Numbered from the stretch's first letter, positions 34,970-44,948 are shown. The stretch is DNA of 64,000 bases from Flammeovirgaceae bacterium UBA6059 (GCA_002435755.1 DIYH01000013.1:62001-126000), one strand, 5' to 3'. The notes: a model not told the origin generated them from the sequence alone. Numbers and translations: made by a program.

Positions 34970-35335
34970 ATTGTCTATGGATGTTTTGATTTGCTGGGTA
35001 TATAGATATCGATGAGTAGCAGGTATAGGCATAGGTGCTACTAAGATCAGTTTAGTTAGACATTTGATACTTCTATCATGTGTGGGGTTGAAGTGAATGC
35101 ATTATAACATATTGGATTTTAGTTTAGGGACGGCAACTTGGATGAATCATATAGTGTCAGACAGGTATCTGTTGGTATAAGTGCCGTTGCATACGATTTT
35201 TTGACTATTTTTCGATACTATTGCTGTAACCTAGACGTGCGTTCCTAGATTGAATTTCAGGCTTAAATCACCCTCCAATCTGATTTTATTGCCTGTGCTG
35301 TTCTGAGGTTTAGGAGGCTGTCATTTCATCAGACG
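34970..35335. other. intergenic stretch, no gene seen
   Basis: 366 bp, AT-rich, with stops in all frames. It holds a small GTAGCA...TGCTAC inverted repeat (35016-35041) and a TAGGAGG-like sequence (35311-35317) 18 nt before the histidine kinase start. No promoter with convincing spacing was found. Confidence 0.5.
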
Positions 35336-36913
35336 TTGAAAATTAGAACTAAACTTATACTGGCCGTATTGATAGTCGCATTTATGGGTGGGTGTATTGG
35401 TATAGTTGGTTTCTATTCTAACCAATCCACTGTGTCAACATATGACATGATTGCAAAAGAATCTTCTCCAAGACTCATTTTGCTGAGCAAGGTCTCAGAG
35501 CATGCTAATCGAGCGCAGGTAGAGGCAATCGGTTATGTGTTATTAGGTATTTTGAGCTCCAGGTTTGGAGATGAAAGCGTCTTGGGTTCATCTGAAGAAT
35601 CAACAGAAGAGCTAGAAGAGATGAAGGAGGCCCTTGTAGAACTAAATCAGGCACTTGATTCTTTGAAGGTAACCCAGTGTCTGAATTGCATTGAAAACCA
35701 GGGGAAACAGTCGTATGAGAAAATCAGAAAAGCTTCAGGTACGCTGATTTCGCTTTGCAATAAGTTGGTATTGGGTGTAGACAAGAAGATGTCCAGAGAA
35801 GCGCTATTGGTTTTTAAGGAAGAAATAGAGATTGCCGAAGAGGTCTTACTCGAGCTTCTTGCTCTTGAAACCAGCCGAGAGCATCAGATGTTGGACAAGA
35901 GAATGAATGAGGCTACAGAAAAAGTTGAAAGCGCTAATGTTCTGATCTTCTCAATTACAGCTGGTGCTATTTTTATGGCTGCCGTGCTGGGTTGGTTACT
36001 ATCAGGTTCTATCATTAGACCACTCAACAACTTAAAGTCGTTTGCCAAAGCTGTTGGCGATGGAAACTTAGATCAAAGAATAAATTCTGAGAGTAAAGAT
36101 GAAATAGGAAGTCTGGCATACTCATTTCAGCAAATGGCAATAAGCCTAAAACAAAACCTCGAGGAGAAAGTGCGATTACAGAGACTCTCTTCAGAGGCGG
36201 AAAAAGAAAAAATACGCGTTGAAGAACTTGAGAAGATCAATCGCGAATTGGAGCAATTTGCGTATGTATCAAGTCATGATTTAAAGAGTCCCTTGGTCAA
36301 TATGGCCGGTATCATACAGATGATGGAGATGAACGGGGGAATTAACTCTGACAATGCTTTACTTCTTGAGAAGCTAAAAACCTCCGTGAGTAACATGAGG
36401 CACAAAATAACGAAGCTTAATGAGGTGATTAAATACAAGAAGAATTTGAAAATAGAACCTGAGGAGGTATCATTTTTGGCAATGACGCAAGAAGTAATGC
36501 GTGATCTTGATACTCAGATTAAAGAAAGTGGGGTGGTCGTTAATACAGATTTTAGATCGTGTGAGGTCGTAAGGTTCCCTGCAGTTCATTTACATCACGT
36601 TTTACTCAACCTAATGTCTAATTCCATAAAATATAAAAGACCGGAAGTACCCGCAATAGTAAACATATCTTCCAGTATTGAAGAGGAGCAAGTAGCTCTA
36701 GTATTTAGTGATAATGGCTTGGGAATCGATCTCCGCTCCTACGGTTCTAAACTATTTGGATTGTTTAAAAGATTTCACCTGAGTGTAGAAGGTGACGGCA
36801 TAGGTCTGCACACTGTGAAAAATATTATTGAAGGCTATGGTGGTAGGATAGAGGTAGAAAGTGAACCTAATTTGGGGACTACTTTTACAATATACTTTGC
36901 CCAAACAGTCTAG
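35336..36913 (+). CDS. membrane sensor histidine kinase with HAMP domain
   Basis: 525 residues, TTG start (MKIRTKLILAVLIVAFMGG is the usual beginning of such kinases). TM1 is residues 7-27. A periplasmic four-helix-type sensor of about 170 residues (MCP/4HB-like, TYDMIAKESSPRLILLSKVS) follows, then TM2 (about 201-222), HAMP with RPLNNLKSFAKAVGDGNL, and a coiled coil. HisKA has the H-box QFAYVSSHDLKSPLVNM, and the HATPase domain has N-box LNLMSNSIKYK, G1 DNGLGID and G2 GDGIGLHTV. There is no PAS domain. Two cysteines (CLNC) in the sensor region could bind a metal or respond to redox state. It lies 5 nt before its response regulator. Confidence 0.9.
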   Translation: MKIRTKLILAVLIVAFMGGCIGIVGFYSNQSTVSTYDMIAKESSPRLILLSKVSEHANRAQVEAIGYVLLGILSSRFGDESVLGSSEESTEELEEMKEALVELNQALDSLKVTQCLNCIENQGKQSYEKIRKASGTLISLCNKLVLGVDKKMSREALLVFKEEIEIAEEVLLELLALETSREHQMLDKRMNEATEKVESANVLIFSITAGAIFMAAVLGWLLSGSIIRPLNNLKSFAKAVGDGNLDQRINSESKDEIGSLAYSFQQMAISLKQNLEEKVRLQRLSSEAEKEKIRVEELEKINRELEQFAYVSSHDLKSPLVNMAGIIQMMEMNGGINSDNALLLEKLKTSVSNMRHKITKLNEVIKYKKNLKIEPEEVSFLAMTQEVMRDLDTQIKESGVVVNTDFRSCEVVRFPAVHLHHVLLNLMSNSIKYKRPEVPAIVNISSSIEEEQVALVFSDNGLGIDLRSYGSKLFGLFKRFHLSVEGDGIGLHTVKNIIEGYGGRIEVESEPNLGTTFTIYFAQTV

Positions 36914-36918
36914 TTGTA

Positions 36919-37299
36919 GTGGACGAGATAAGAATATTGCTAATAGACGATGATGAGGTAGCTAATTTTTTGGCAGAGCGTCTATTTAAGCTCTATAATA
37001 ATAACCTAGTGCCAACGGTTTGCCGGAATGGTAAGGAGGCAGTCGAATACCTTGAAACTTCCAAAATTGTACCGGATTTGATCTTACTAGACATCAACAT
37101 GCCCCTTATGGATGGTTTTGAGTTCCTGGCATGGCAGAGCCAAAGTCCGTTTAAGGAAATCAACGTTGTTATGCTTTCAACTTCAAAAACAGAGGAAGAT
37201 GTTAGTCGCACCGAACCGTACAAGCAGGTGATTGCTTACGTAGAAAAACCACTTGATATAGACCAAATCAGATTACTACTCCACCCCCTGAGTAGTTGA
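36919..37299 (+). CDS. single-domain response regulator (CheY-like)
   Basis: 126 residues, GTG start at 36919. Receiver domain only: acidic pocket IDDDE, phospho-acceptor Asp in LILLDINMPLMDG, switch Ser/Thr in VVMLSTSKTEED and conserved Lys in AYVEKPLD. There is no DNA-binding output domain. It therefore probably relays the signal to another protein or feeds back on the kinase, as in the Rcp1-type subfamily found beside such kinases in Bacteroidota. The 5-nt gap to the kinase gene indicates one transcript. Confidence 0.9.
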   Translation: MDEIRILLIDDDEVANFLAERLFKLYNNNLVPTVCRNGKEAVEYLETSKIVPDLILLDINMPLMDGFEFLAWQSQSPFKEINVVMLSTSKTEEDVSRTEPYKQVIAYVEKPLDIDQIRLLLHPLSS

Positions 37300-37609
37300 T
37301 AGCAGCTGAATATAGATGCAGTAGGCGGAGTTTTTTAATTGCAGTTGACTCAACGATGATTTCATGTTGTGCTGCAGCTGGCGTTTCCGAAACAATGGAA
37401 GGGTTATTTTCAAAGCACCAATAACAAGGAGTGAAAGAATACCCAGCTGAATTTACGGTACATCCCAAGGTATTGTTAGAAGTATATGAGTGAGAAGGCT
37501 GGAAGCGTTCACTGACCTAGGTGAAATACCCAAAAAGCCATATGGTGAATTCACTCATATAAATGGTACGCGCTCTTTTGACATTTGATTAAAGAATCAA
37601 AAAAGAGAG
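37300..37609. other. intergenic stretch, no gene seen
   Basis: 310 bp between the response regulator and the LruC lipoprotein gene. No hairpin terminator, tRNA or conserved ORF was recognised. A 66-codon antisense frame (37268-37468) has no family resemblance. Confidence 0.5.
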
Positions 37610-39361
37610 ATGAAAAAACTATTAATGTTTACACTGGTGCTATTTCTTATTTCCTGTACTAAAGAGGAGATGGCCCCAATTGATGATCCAAATGATGGTT
37701 TGCCGTCTAAGGAGACCACTATGATGAATGTTGCTGTGCCCAGCGGGTTCGATTTCGAATCTGTAGCACGAATCAAAGCAGATATTACGTTGGATGAATC
37801 CTTCAACACTGAAAACGTCAAGGTAAAGATCTACCAGGTTTTCGGTGGAAATGAGGAGCTCATCTATGACGGTTTTGTTCATAAGACCAAATCAATATCT
37901 GATGAGTTTGCTATTCCGAACCATGTAGAAAGCTTAAAAATATTGGCGGCCTATGCCGGAGTAGATCATGAAGTGTCCCAACCGAGAAATGAACTAATTG
38001 CGGTTTTTGGTAAACCGGACTTTGGTATTCCTGCGAATGCAAGAATAGCAGGAGTTACAGCTAATTTTGTTTTTTGTGAAGATGGAGGGACAAACGGGTC
38101 CGTAGAGATTTATGAGAGGGTCCTTGTGATAAAAGGGTCGAATAAAAAGGATGAGCTGGATATGGATCGTAATGGTTCGAATACCAAAGTGATACTGAAG
38201 ACAGATGGAAAGACACGAGTCGATACTGAATATAGCAATAGCCTTTTCGACTGTATTTTTGTTTACCTGGACAATGGTGACGATAAAGTCCAAATGGGTT
38301 CCACCGAGAAACCTTCAGTGATCAACCTCGGTAACGGAAAGGATGAGATCACAGCCTCTGATCAAGCAAAAGATATCATCTATGGAGGTACCGGAAAAGA
38401 TGAGATCACTGGTAAATACCCTACTGATGAACTGATAGGAGGAAGTAGTAAGGATGATATTGATGCCGGTAGCGGAGGTATCGTGACAGAGGATGGAGAA
38501 GATGAAAGCTGTACACCTGTCTGTTACTCTTCTGTGGTTGATGAAGATGGGGACGGTTACGAGCCATTTAGTGAAGGAGGAGTTGATGTAGATGACAATA
38601 ATGCAAACGTAGTTTCCAGGAGCTATCCTCAGGGGCAAGGTGTCTTCCATTCGTTGGTTTTTGAGGATTTATGGCCGTGTCAGGGTGATTATGATTTTAA
38701 TGACCTTGTGGTCTATTATTCTTATGTAGACGGACGTGATGGTTCTGGTAATATTTCAGAGCTTGACTTCACCTATAAATTTCCGGCAATTGGTGGATAC
38801 TTCAACAATACGGCCGTGCTAAGGGTCAGTGATATTGATGATAATTCAGAGTTGTTTAGGACGGATGCCGAAGAAGTGAATGTTGTTAGGCGACATGATG
38901 CTGAAAACGGCACTACACTGTATTATTTTGAAAACATCAAATCACTTTACACAAGTAACCTTTCGGAGAGGATCAATTGTGAATACCTAAAGTATAGTTC
39001 TTTTCCGGAAGTCAGAGGTAAAGTAATAGGTGTTGATGGGGCCTATGACCTCTTTATGGTCCCGAATAATAAACTATCTATAGAGGTACATTCTATATTG
39101 GGTTTTGCTAATATAGGCGCCTCGTCATTTCTCTTAAATCCAGTGGCAGATAATTGCGATGAAGGTCAGGCTTTGAATTATAAGACTGATGCCGGTTATC
39201 CATGGGCGCTTAGCATTCCTACCGAGTGGCAATGGCCAAAAGAAGAGATCGATATGCTGCAAGCTTACCCCGATTTTAAAGTTTTTGTCGAATCCGACTC
39301 AAATATTGATTGGTACTCCTCTTCCAACGGATCTAGGATATTAGATAAGATCATTCAGTAA
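37610..39361 (+). CDS. LruC domain-containing lipoprotein with RTX-like repeats
   Basis: 583 residues. Signal peptide with lipobox LFLISC (lipid on C16). An N-terminal beta-rich region runs to about residue 235. Glycine/aspartate repeats resembling RTX calcium-binding nonapeptides span about 236-292 (INLGNGKDEITASDQ, IIYGGTGKDEITG, LIGGSSKDDIDAGSG), followed by a DEDGDG calcium-loop motif near 312. The LruC domain (about 350-583) has its hallmark FEDLWPCQGDYDFNDLVVYY. LruC proteins occur in Leptospira and Bacteroidota outer membranes; their role is unknown. Calcium-stabilised surface exposure is inferred. Located between a two-component system and a T9SS adhesin cluster. Confidence 0.82.
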   Translation: MKKLLMFTLVLFLISCTKEEMAPIDDPNDGLPSKETTMMNVAVPSGFDFESVARIKADITLDESFNTENVKVKIYQVFGGNEELIYDGFVHKTKSISDEFAIPNHVESLKILAAYAGVDHEVSQPRNELIAVFGKPDFGIPANARIAGVTANFVFCEDGGTNGSVEIYERVLVIKGSNKKDELDMDRNGSNTKVILKTDGKTRVDTEYSNSLFDCIFVYLDNGDDKVQMGSTEKPSVINLGNGKDEITASDQAKDIIYGGTGKDEITGKYPTDELIGGSSKDDIDAGSGGIVTEDGEDESCTPVCYSSVVDEDGDGYEPFSEGGVDVDDNNANVVSRSYPQGQGVFHSLVFEDLWPCQGDYDFNDLVVYYSYVDGRDGSGNISELDFTYKFPAIGGYFNNTAVLRVSDIDDNSELFRTDAEEVNVVRRHDAENGTTLYYFENIKSLYTSNLSERINCEYLKYSSFPEVRGKVIGVDGAYDLFMVPNNKLSIEVHSILGFANIGASSFLLNPVADNCDEGQALNYKTDAGYPWALSIPTEWQWPKEEIDMLQAYPDFKVFVESDSNIDWYSSSNGSRILDKIIQ

Positions 39362-39418
39362 AGCTCACGTTTGTGTTCCATTGTGCTATATGAGAGTAGC
39401 ATAATGAACAATAGATTT

Positions 39419-39471
39419 AGCTCATTGGATGTGCCTTCTCAGAATAGATAACGCATTCGATGAGCTTTTTT
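39419..39471 (+). terminator. long-stem terminator after the LruC gene
   Basis: AGCTCAT (39419-39425) pairs with ATGAGCT (39460-39466), and the stem continues inward by about eight more pairs including G-T wobbles. It is followed by six T (39466-39471). Confidence 0.6.
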
Positions 39472-40153
39472 ACTTGCTCAAACCGGATGAGCCGAATGAA
39501 TTGAGTTGAGTACAACTTCCTGATACAAGGCTTGCTAAAGATGTTTACGAGCAAATCATCTGCCATGATCTCCCTGTAGTCGCACAGAGATGGTAAGGTG
39601 GATTTCTATGGCTAAAAAGTATTTTGAATCTTATTCTTAGAGTACTGATAGCCTACAGTTTAGTCTTTATGGATAGTTACCTTGGTTTCAAGGGTGATAC
39701 TATTGAATTAGGTTTTGCCGCCAGGGAGCATATTGAAGATGATCGCTCGATCTATGATCCTGCTTAATATCATGACTGATTTACCATAACTAGCGCTACT
39801 CTTATAGCCGACGGTGTTTTGGAGATTTGGAATAAGGTGATGCAGACTTCTGACCGGGTGGAGTATCAATCAAATCGTTTACATGTCATCCTTTTCCATC
39901 CACATATTACTTTTCTGAATCAGCGTCCTACTGCTTTGAAAACCAGTTAACCTTTCATCAGCTTGGTAGAAAATCATGTTCAATATCCCTTTTTTGAGCA
40001 TCTGCTTATGCGCTACCAACCAACTTCTCTTCAAAAACAGAAGATTTAATAATCCGGTCAATAGGATCAAAAAACCTTAAAAAGCTTCCAATCATCGATT
40101 AACACGCGTTGCATCCAATGCTTCTTGATTGTTTTGACGCAGATAATAATCGT
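39472..40153. other. long non-coding stretch with possible decayed coding fragments
   Basis: About 680 bp without a credible gene. Short coding-like pieces appear in shifting frames, for example DTRLAKDVYEQIICHDLPVV near 39530 and DSYLGFKGDTIELGFAARE near 39670, each ended by stops. A 63-codon minus-strand frame (39879-40070) is of unknown value. It looks like the remains of one or more genes plus the promoter of the adhesin operon, but no family was identified. Confidence 0.4.
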
Positions 40154-43100
40154 ATGATGAAGCATTTCAATAACAATCATTTGAAAACTGAACTAAGAAA
40201 AGTCTCAAGACTGCTTATGATGATCTGTCTTGTTTATAGTAGTCAATATATCTACGCACAGGACCTAGATGATGATAATGATGGTATTCCCAATTCATAT
40301 GAGAAAGGAATGGGCAATGGTCAACTGGATCACATTTTTAGTCAAGGTACAGATCAGGATAACGCTGTGCTTATCTCCAACAATGAAATTCAACTGACGC
40401 AAGACAATACTAGCCTTAGAGGTAGTGCAATGAGCATCGGAAAAATTGATTTCTATTATGATTTCACCTTTTCGGTTGAGGCCTATTTCGGAATTCACAA
40501 TGGTCTTGACGGTGGCAATACCGGTGCAGATGGAATCGCCATGGTTTTCCACAATGACCCTGACGGTAGTAGAGCTATTGGAGATGATGGAGAGGGCATA
40601 GGAGCTCAGGGTATAGAAAATGGAATAGTACTTGAAATCGATACTTATGGTAATGGCAGTACAGCTTCCAACGATCCATTACCAGGCACTGATGATGATC
40701 ATACCGACATATGGGTATCGGATGATGATACACGTACATCGCTGATTGGTGGATACGTTCTATACAACAACAATGGAGACATTGAATTAGAGGATGGAGA
40801 ATACCACAATGTTGTTTTCACCTGGTCAGCCAATATTGGTACACTATCTTTCACGGTAGATGGGCAGAATGCAGGAATGATTTCTGCTGGTAGCGCCAGT
40901 AACTTCATTAACACTTACTTCGCCGGTTCAAACACTGTCCACTTTGGACTTACTGCTTCCACTGGAGGTCTTAAAAATGAGCACAAAGTGAGGTTTGGTA
41001 ATGTGGACAGTCTGCCACTTGTATTGGATACCGATGGTGATGGTATTTATGACCATATTGATCTCGACAGTGATAATGATGGAATATATGATGCCGAGGA
41101 ATCAGGTCACAACGCTCCCTATACCAACGGAATAGTTGACGGAGGGGATGCGAATGGAGATGGCATACCTGATGCCGTGCAGAGCAGCCCCGGAACAATT
41201 AACTATAGCCTCCTGGATACTGATGGAGATGGGGAATACAACAGTAGGGACATTGATTCAGATGGTGACGGTTGCTTTGATGTGACTGAGGCTTTGTTTT
41301 CGGATTCAGATGGTGATGGTACGCTAGGTCTAGGAAACCCTGTGGTAGACGCCAATGGATTGGTAATGGGTGTGGCAGATGGCTACTCAGATCCATCAAA
41401 CGATTATATGAATCAATCCATCAACAATTGTGCGCCAATAGTAGATCTTGGAGACGCGGGAAGTGGGTTTGATAGGTTTGTGACCTACATCGAAGATTCA
41501 CCTGCTATTAGCCTTGTAGATTTTGCTGCAATCACTGATATGAATAATACTACTGTCCAAAACATGCAGATTACTGTATTCGATATTCAGGATGGCAATG
41601 ATGAGGTATTAATTATTGGCGGTATTGAGTTCAAACTAAATACGTCTCTGTCCGGATCGATTTATGTAAATAATGAGACCGTTCGGGTGACATATACTGG
41701 AAATGTCTTTGCTTTTGCCGCTGTAGGAGAAGGTCAGAGACTTGAGATCGAAACACTTGAAGAAGTAATTGAAGGTATGAGATATGTTCATAATGATACC
41801 ATACAGCCTACAGACGAAGATCGAATATTATCGATAGTCGTTAGCGATGGATTTGAGGCGAGTGTGCCAAGTACAATTACCATTAATGTCGATCCTGTAA
41901 ATGATGCGCCCTATGCTGACGATGAATCTTTTGCTGTAAACGAAGGTGCATCCTTAAGAATGAATTTGGCTGATGGAGATATAGATATTGATGGGTTCAT
42001 TGATCTTGAAAGTATCCTTATCGTGACCGAACCTAACTATGGGACAGTGGTCGTAAACCCAGACGGTACGGTAAATTATTCACACAGTGGTTTAAGCGTT
42101 ACCAGCGATACATTTAACTATATCATCTCCGACAATGAAGGAGTATTTTCTGATACCGCTACAGTAGACATCACTATTGATTTAGTTCAAAATGAAGGAA
42201 ATAGATCACCAATTGCTGATCACGATGAATTAGCAGTAGATAAAGGTGCAGGCGGTATTGTGAATGTGGCCGAGGGTGATTTGGATTTTGACGGAAGTAT
42301 TGATTTAGGATCAATTGTTATTGTGGATTGGCCAGAATACGGAACTATCACAGTAACTACCAATGGATTCGTTTATTATGTGCACAATGGATCAGAAACC
42401 AGCGCTGACAGCTTTGCTTACATCATTAATGATAATGAGGGAGCAACCTCGAATGTGGCTATCGTTGATGTGACAATCAATGAGATAGATGTTATAGAAA
42501 ATCTATCACCCATAGCAGATAATGATCAGTTAACAGTAGATAAAGGTGAAAGCGGTACGGTAAACATCGCCGAAGGAGATATTGATCCTGATGGCAGTAT
42601 AGATTTGGCTTCAATCGTCATTCTGGACTGGCCTCAAAACGGTACCCTGACTATTAGTTCGAATGGTTATGTGGATTATATACATGACGGATTGGAAAGT
42701 ACGTCAGATACTTTCACCTATGCAATCGCAGATGATAGGGGAGCAGTGTCCAATACCGCCACCGTCAACATCGCAATTAATGTGGTCGATGAGATCCAGA
42801 ATCTTGCGCCTACGGCAGATGACGACCTATTAATATTAGATGAAGGTAGTTCTGAAAATGTCAATGTTGCTGATGGAGATATTGACCCGGATGGCAGCAT
42901 AGATTTGGCTTCCATAGTTATTATCGACTGGCCTCAAAATGGTACATTGACAATAAACTCAAATGGTAATGTTGGCTATGTTCATGACGGTTCAGAAACC
43001 ACCTCAGATAGCTTTACTTATACCATCGCAGACAATGAGGGGACTGTTTCAAATACTGCTACAGTCAATATTATCATTAATCCCGTAGATGATGTTCAAA

Positions 43101-44023
43101 ACATTCCGCCAGTTGCAGACAATGATTTAGCCTTTGTTTCAAAAGATGGAACTACCGCAATCGATGTGCTCAGCGGAGATAACGATCCTGATGGATCACT
43201 AGATTTTGGTTCCATTGTGATTGTGTCTCCTCCTGCACATGGTGTACTTGTTATCAACCAAGATGGAACGATCACCTATACTCACAATGGGTCAGATGCA
43301 GTTGGAGATGAGTTTACCTATATGGTGAGAGATGACGCAGGAGCTAACTCAAATGTGGCACAGGTAACAATTGAGATTAATCAAATGAATGTCAATGCAG
43401 CACCCGAAGCTGCAGACGATGAATTGACTATCAATAATCAAGACCCCATATTGACCAATGCGCAAAACGGCTTGTTAGTCAATGATTTTGATGAAGATGG
43501 CGATCTGCTATCCCTAGTGACTTTCACTATTAGAGGTGTTGAGTATTGGCCGGGTGAAACCGTAAGCCTTCAAGAGGGTGATCTGACCATTTATGATGAT
43601 GGTAGCTATGTTTTTACTCCAGCACCTGATTTCACCAATACCTCCTTAGAGATAGAATATACAATTTCGGATGGAGAGCTAAGCGATGTGGCCATTTTCA
43701 ACATCTCATCTCGAATAACAACAGGGTCTGAAGAACTGGAAACTTCAATGATTGTCACCAATAACGGAGACAATCGAAATGACAGCTTTGTAATTCAAGG
43801 AATTGAATCTTTCCCCAACAATTATGTGATCATCTTCAACCGATGGGGAAATAAAGTTTGGGAAATCAATGGATATGTCAACGGTGACATAACTAAGAGT
43901 TTCTCAGGATACCCTAATCTGGCAGGAAGTTCTGCCATAATGCTGCCTGATGGCACATACTATTTTGTAATTGACAAAGGGGAAGGTTCTCCCGCTAAAA
44001 AAGGATTTGTAGTACTTAGATAA
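40154..44023 (+). CDS. large lectin-domain adhesin with tandem 100-residue repeats and T9SS type B sorting domain
   Basis: 1289 residues if started at ATG 40154 (MMKHFNNNHLKTELRK, then hydrophobic LLMMICLVYSSQYIYAQ); ATG 40118 is also in frame. A bacterial L-type lectin domain (about 50-270) contains DGIAMVFHNDPDG and GIVLEIDTYGN. Thrombospondin type 3 calcium loops (DTDGDGIYD, DIDSDGDGC) span about 285-400, and a cadherin-like domain runs to 580. Five repeats of exactly 100 residues (585-1084) and a shorter sixth follow, each like PIADNDQLTVDKG ... DPDGSIDLASIVI. The type B CTD (about 1195-1289) reads MIVTNNGDNRNDSFVIQG ... IIFNRWGNKVWE. Predicted surface adhesin that binds glycans; first gene of an adhesin-PorP-PorE operon. 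Confidence 0.88.
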   Translation: MMKHFNNNHLKTELRKVSRLLMMICLVYSSQYIYAQDLDDDNDGIPNSYEKGMGNGQLDHIFSQGTDQDNAVLISNNEIQLTQDNTSLRGSAMSIGKIDFYYDFTFSVEAYFGIHNGLDGGNTGADGIAMVFHNDPDGSRAIGDDGEGIGAQGIENGIVLEIDTYGNGSTASNDPLPGTDDDHTDIWVSDDDTRTSLIGGYVLYNNNGDIELEDGEYHNVVFTWSANIGTLSFTVDGQNAGMISAGSASNFINTYFAGSNTVHFGLTASTGGLKNEHKVRFGNVDSLPLVLDTDGDGIYDHIDLDSDNDGIYDAEESGHNAPYTNGIVDGGDANGDGIPDAVQSSPGTINYSLLDTDGDGEYNSRDIDSDGDGCFDVTEALFSDSDGDGTLGLGNPVVDANGLVMGVADGYSDPSNDYMNQSINNCAPIVDLGDAGSGFDRFVTYIEDSPAISLVDFAAITDMNNTTVQNMQITVFDIQDGNDEVLIIGGIEFKLNTSLSGSIYVNNETVRVTYTGNVFAFAAVGEGQRLEIETLEEVIEGMRYVHNDTIQPTDEDRILSIVVSDGFEASVPSTITINVDPVNDAPYADDESFAVNEGASLRMNLADGDIDIDGFIDLESILIVTEPNYGTVVVNPDGTVNYSHSGLSVTSDTFNYIISDNEGVFSDTATVDITIDLVQNEGNRSPIADHDELAVDKGAGGIVNVAEGDLDFDGSIDLGSIVIVDWPEYGTITVTTNGFVYYVHNGSETSADSFAYIINDNEGATSNVAIVDVTINEIDVIENLSPIADNDQLTVDKGESGTVNIAEGDIDPDGSIDLASIVILDWPQNGTLTISSNGYVDYIHDGLESTSDTFTYAIADDRGAVSNTATVNIAINVVDEIQNLAPTADDDLLILDEGSSENVNVADGDIDPDGSIDLASIVIIDWPQNGTLTINSNGNVGYVHDGSETTSDSFTYTIADNEGTVSNTATVNIIINPVDDVQNIPPVADNDLAFVSKDGTTAIDVLSGDNDPDGSLDFGSIVIVSPPAHGVLVINQDGTITYTHNGSDAVGDEFTYMVRDDAGANSNVAQVTIEINQMNVNAAPEAADDELTINNQDPILTNAQNGLLVNDFDEDGDLLSLVTFTIRGVEYWPGETVSLQEGDLTIYDDGSYVFTPAPDFTNTSLEIEYTISDGELSDVAIFNISSRITTGSEELETSMIVTNNGDNRNDSFVIQGIESFPNNYVIIFNRWGNKVWEINGYVNGDITKSFSGYPNLAGSSAIMLPDGTYYFVIDKGEGSPAKKGFVVLR
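41906..43405 (+). repeat. five in-frame tandem repeats of exactly 300 nt
   Basis: Equivalent codons at the start of the repeat (the x in xPxAD) fall at 41906, 42206, 42506, 42806 and 43106, a strict 300-nt period inside the adhesin gene. Units 3 and 4 are the most alike (both contain DPDGSIDLASIVI and DWPQNGTLTI). A sixth unit follows after 294 nt. They are protein-domain repeats, not a CRISPR or transposon. Confidence 0.85.
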
Positions 44024-44032
44024 CAATCAATC

Positions 44033-44938
44033 ATGGAATTTATTAAGAGAATGTGTTTCGTATTAATGTTGGTGCCACAACTGGCATTGGCCCAGCAAGA
44101 GTATATGGTGACCCACTATATGTTCAATGGTCTAGGATTAAACCCTGCTTACGCTGGCGCGCACGATGCGTTGAGCACAAGCTTTCTTGCCCGTGAGCAA
44201 TGGGCAGGATTTGAAGGAGCCCCAAGTACGCAATTGGCATCTGTACACAGTCCTATTGGCCAAAGACCCATATCTGTAGGTGCAGTTTTGTACCGAGACA
44301 AGCTTGGAATTTCTTCTGAGTATGGCGGCTATTTTAGTTATGCTTATCGTATTCAGTTAGGCAATGGATACAAGTTGTCAATGGGATTACAGGCATCTGT
44401 GCACAATTATGCTGTTGAATACGCTTTGGCTAACTCTGGTATTAATGATGATGAAGGTTTCACCAATGTCAATCAATTCATGTGGAATGTCGGTACAGGT
44501 ATTATGCTTCATTCCGATAGGGCCTACATAGGAATATCCTCTCCTCAACTATTGAACAGAGAGTTAATGTTAAACAATGAAGGCGGTGAATTCTCTGAGG
44601 TGGTAAGACACTATTACATGACCGCTGGCTATGCCTTCAATATGGGACTGGATTATGTACTCAAGCCCAATATTTTGGTTAAATCTGTTCCGGGTGCACC
44701 TGTGCAGGTGGATTTGAATATGAACTTGCTCATCAAATCAGTAGTGTGGGTGGGTGCATCATATCGCTCCATGGATAGCCTCGACGGACTCCTTGGTGTA
44801 CAGGTCAACCCTCAACTGACCATAAGTTATGCTACCGATTTTACCCTTTCTGAAATAGACGTGCAATCACACGAGATTATGATCAATTACGTGATTCCAT
44901 CTAAGAATAAGAAGATTTCAACACCAAGATACTTTTAA
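44033..44938 (+). CDS. PorP/SprF family type IX secretion outer-membrane protein
   Basis: 301 residues, ATG at 44033, 9 nt after the adhesin stop. Signal peptide (FIKRMCFVLMLVPQLALAQ), then family features QEYMVTHYMFNGLGLNPAYA, FLAREQWAGFEGAPSTQ, VHSPIGQRPISVGAVLYRDK and a series of amphipathic strands to the C-terminus, which ends shortly after the last strand. It lacks the basic tail of the paralogue at 22030-23175. In Flavobacterium, SprF is needed to put SprB on the surface; the same cargo-specific role is inferred for the preceding adhesin. Confidence 0.9.
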   Translation: MEFIKRMCFVLMLVPQLALAQQEYMVTHYMFNGLGLNPAYAGAHDALSTSFLAREQWAGFEGAPSTQLASVHSPIGQRPISVGAVLYRDKLGISSEYGGYFSYAYRIQLGNGYKLSMGLQASVHNYAVEYALANSGINDDEGFTNVNQFMWNVGTGIMLHSDRAYIGISSPQLLNRELMLNNEGGEFSEVVRHYYMTAGYAFNMGLDYVLKPNILVKSVPGAPVQVDLNMNLLIKSVVWVGASYRSMDSLDGLLGVQVNPQLTISYATDFTLSEIDVQSHEIMINYVIPSKNKKISTPRYF

Positions 44939-44948
44939 AGATAAAGTC

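Noticed and set aside
34970..35335. Possible small RNA or riboswitch from a 6-bp inverted repeat
   Set aside because: The stem is short, the loop is long and no known fold is recognised.
37268..37468. 66-codon minus-strand ORF after the response regulator gene
   Set aside because: It overlaps the response regulator stop. The composition is random and there are no motifs.
39879..40070. 63-codon minus-strand ORF
   Set aside because: No family resemblance or ribosome-binding site. It lies in a region of apparent decay.
41906..43405. Regular repeats as a possible CRISPR array or transposon
   Set aside because: The repeats are 300 nt, in frame and diverged, and encode a cadherin-like module. 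There are no short identical repeats with unique spacers and no cas genes.
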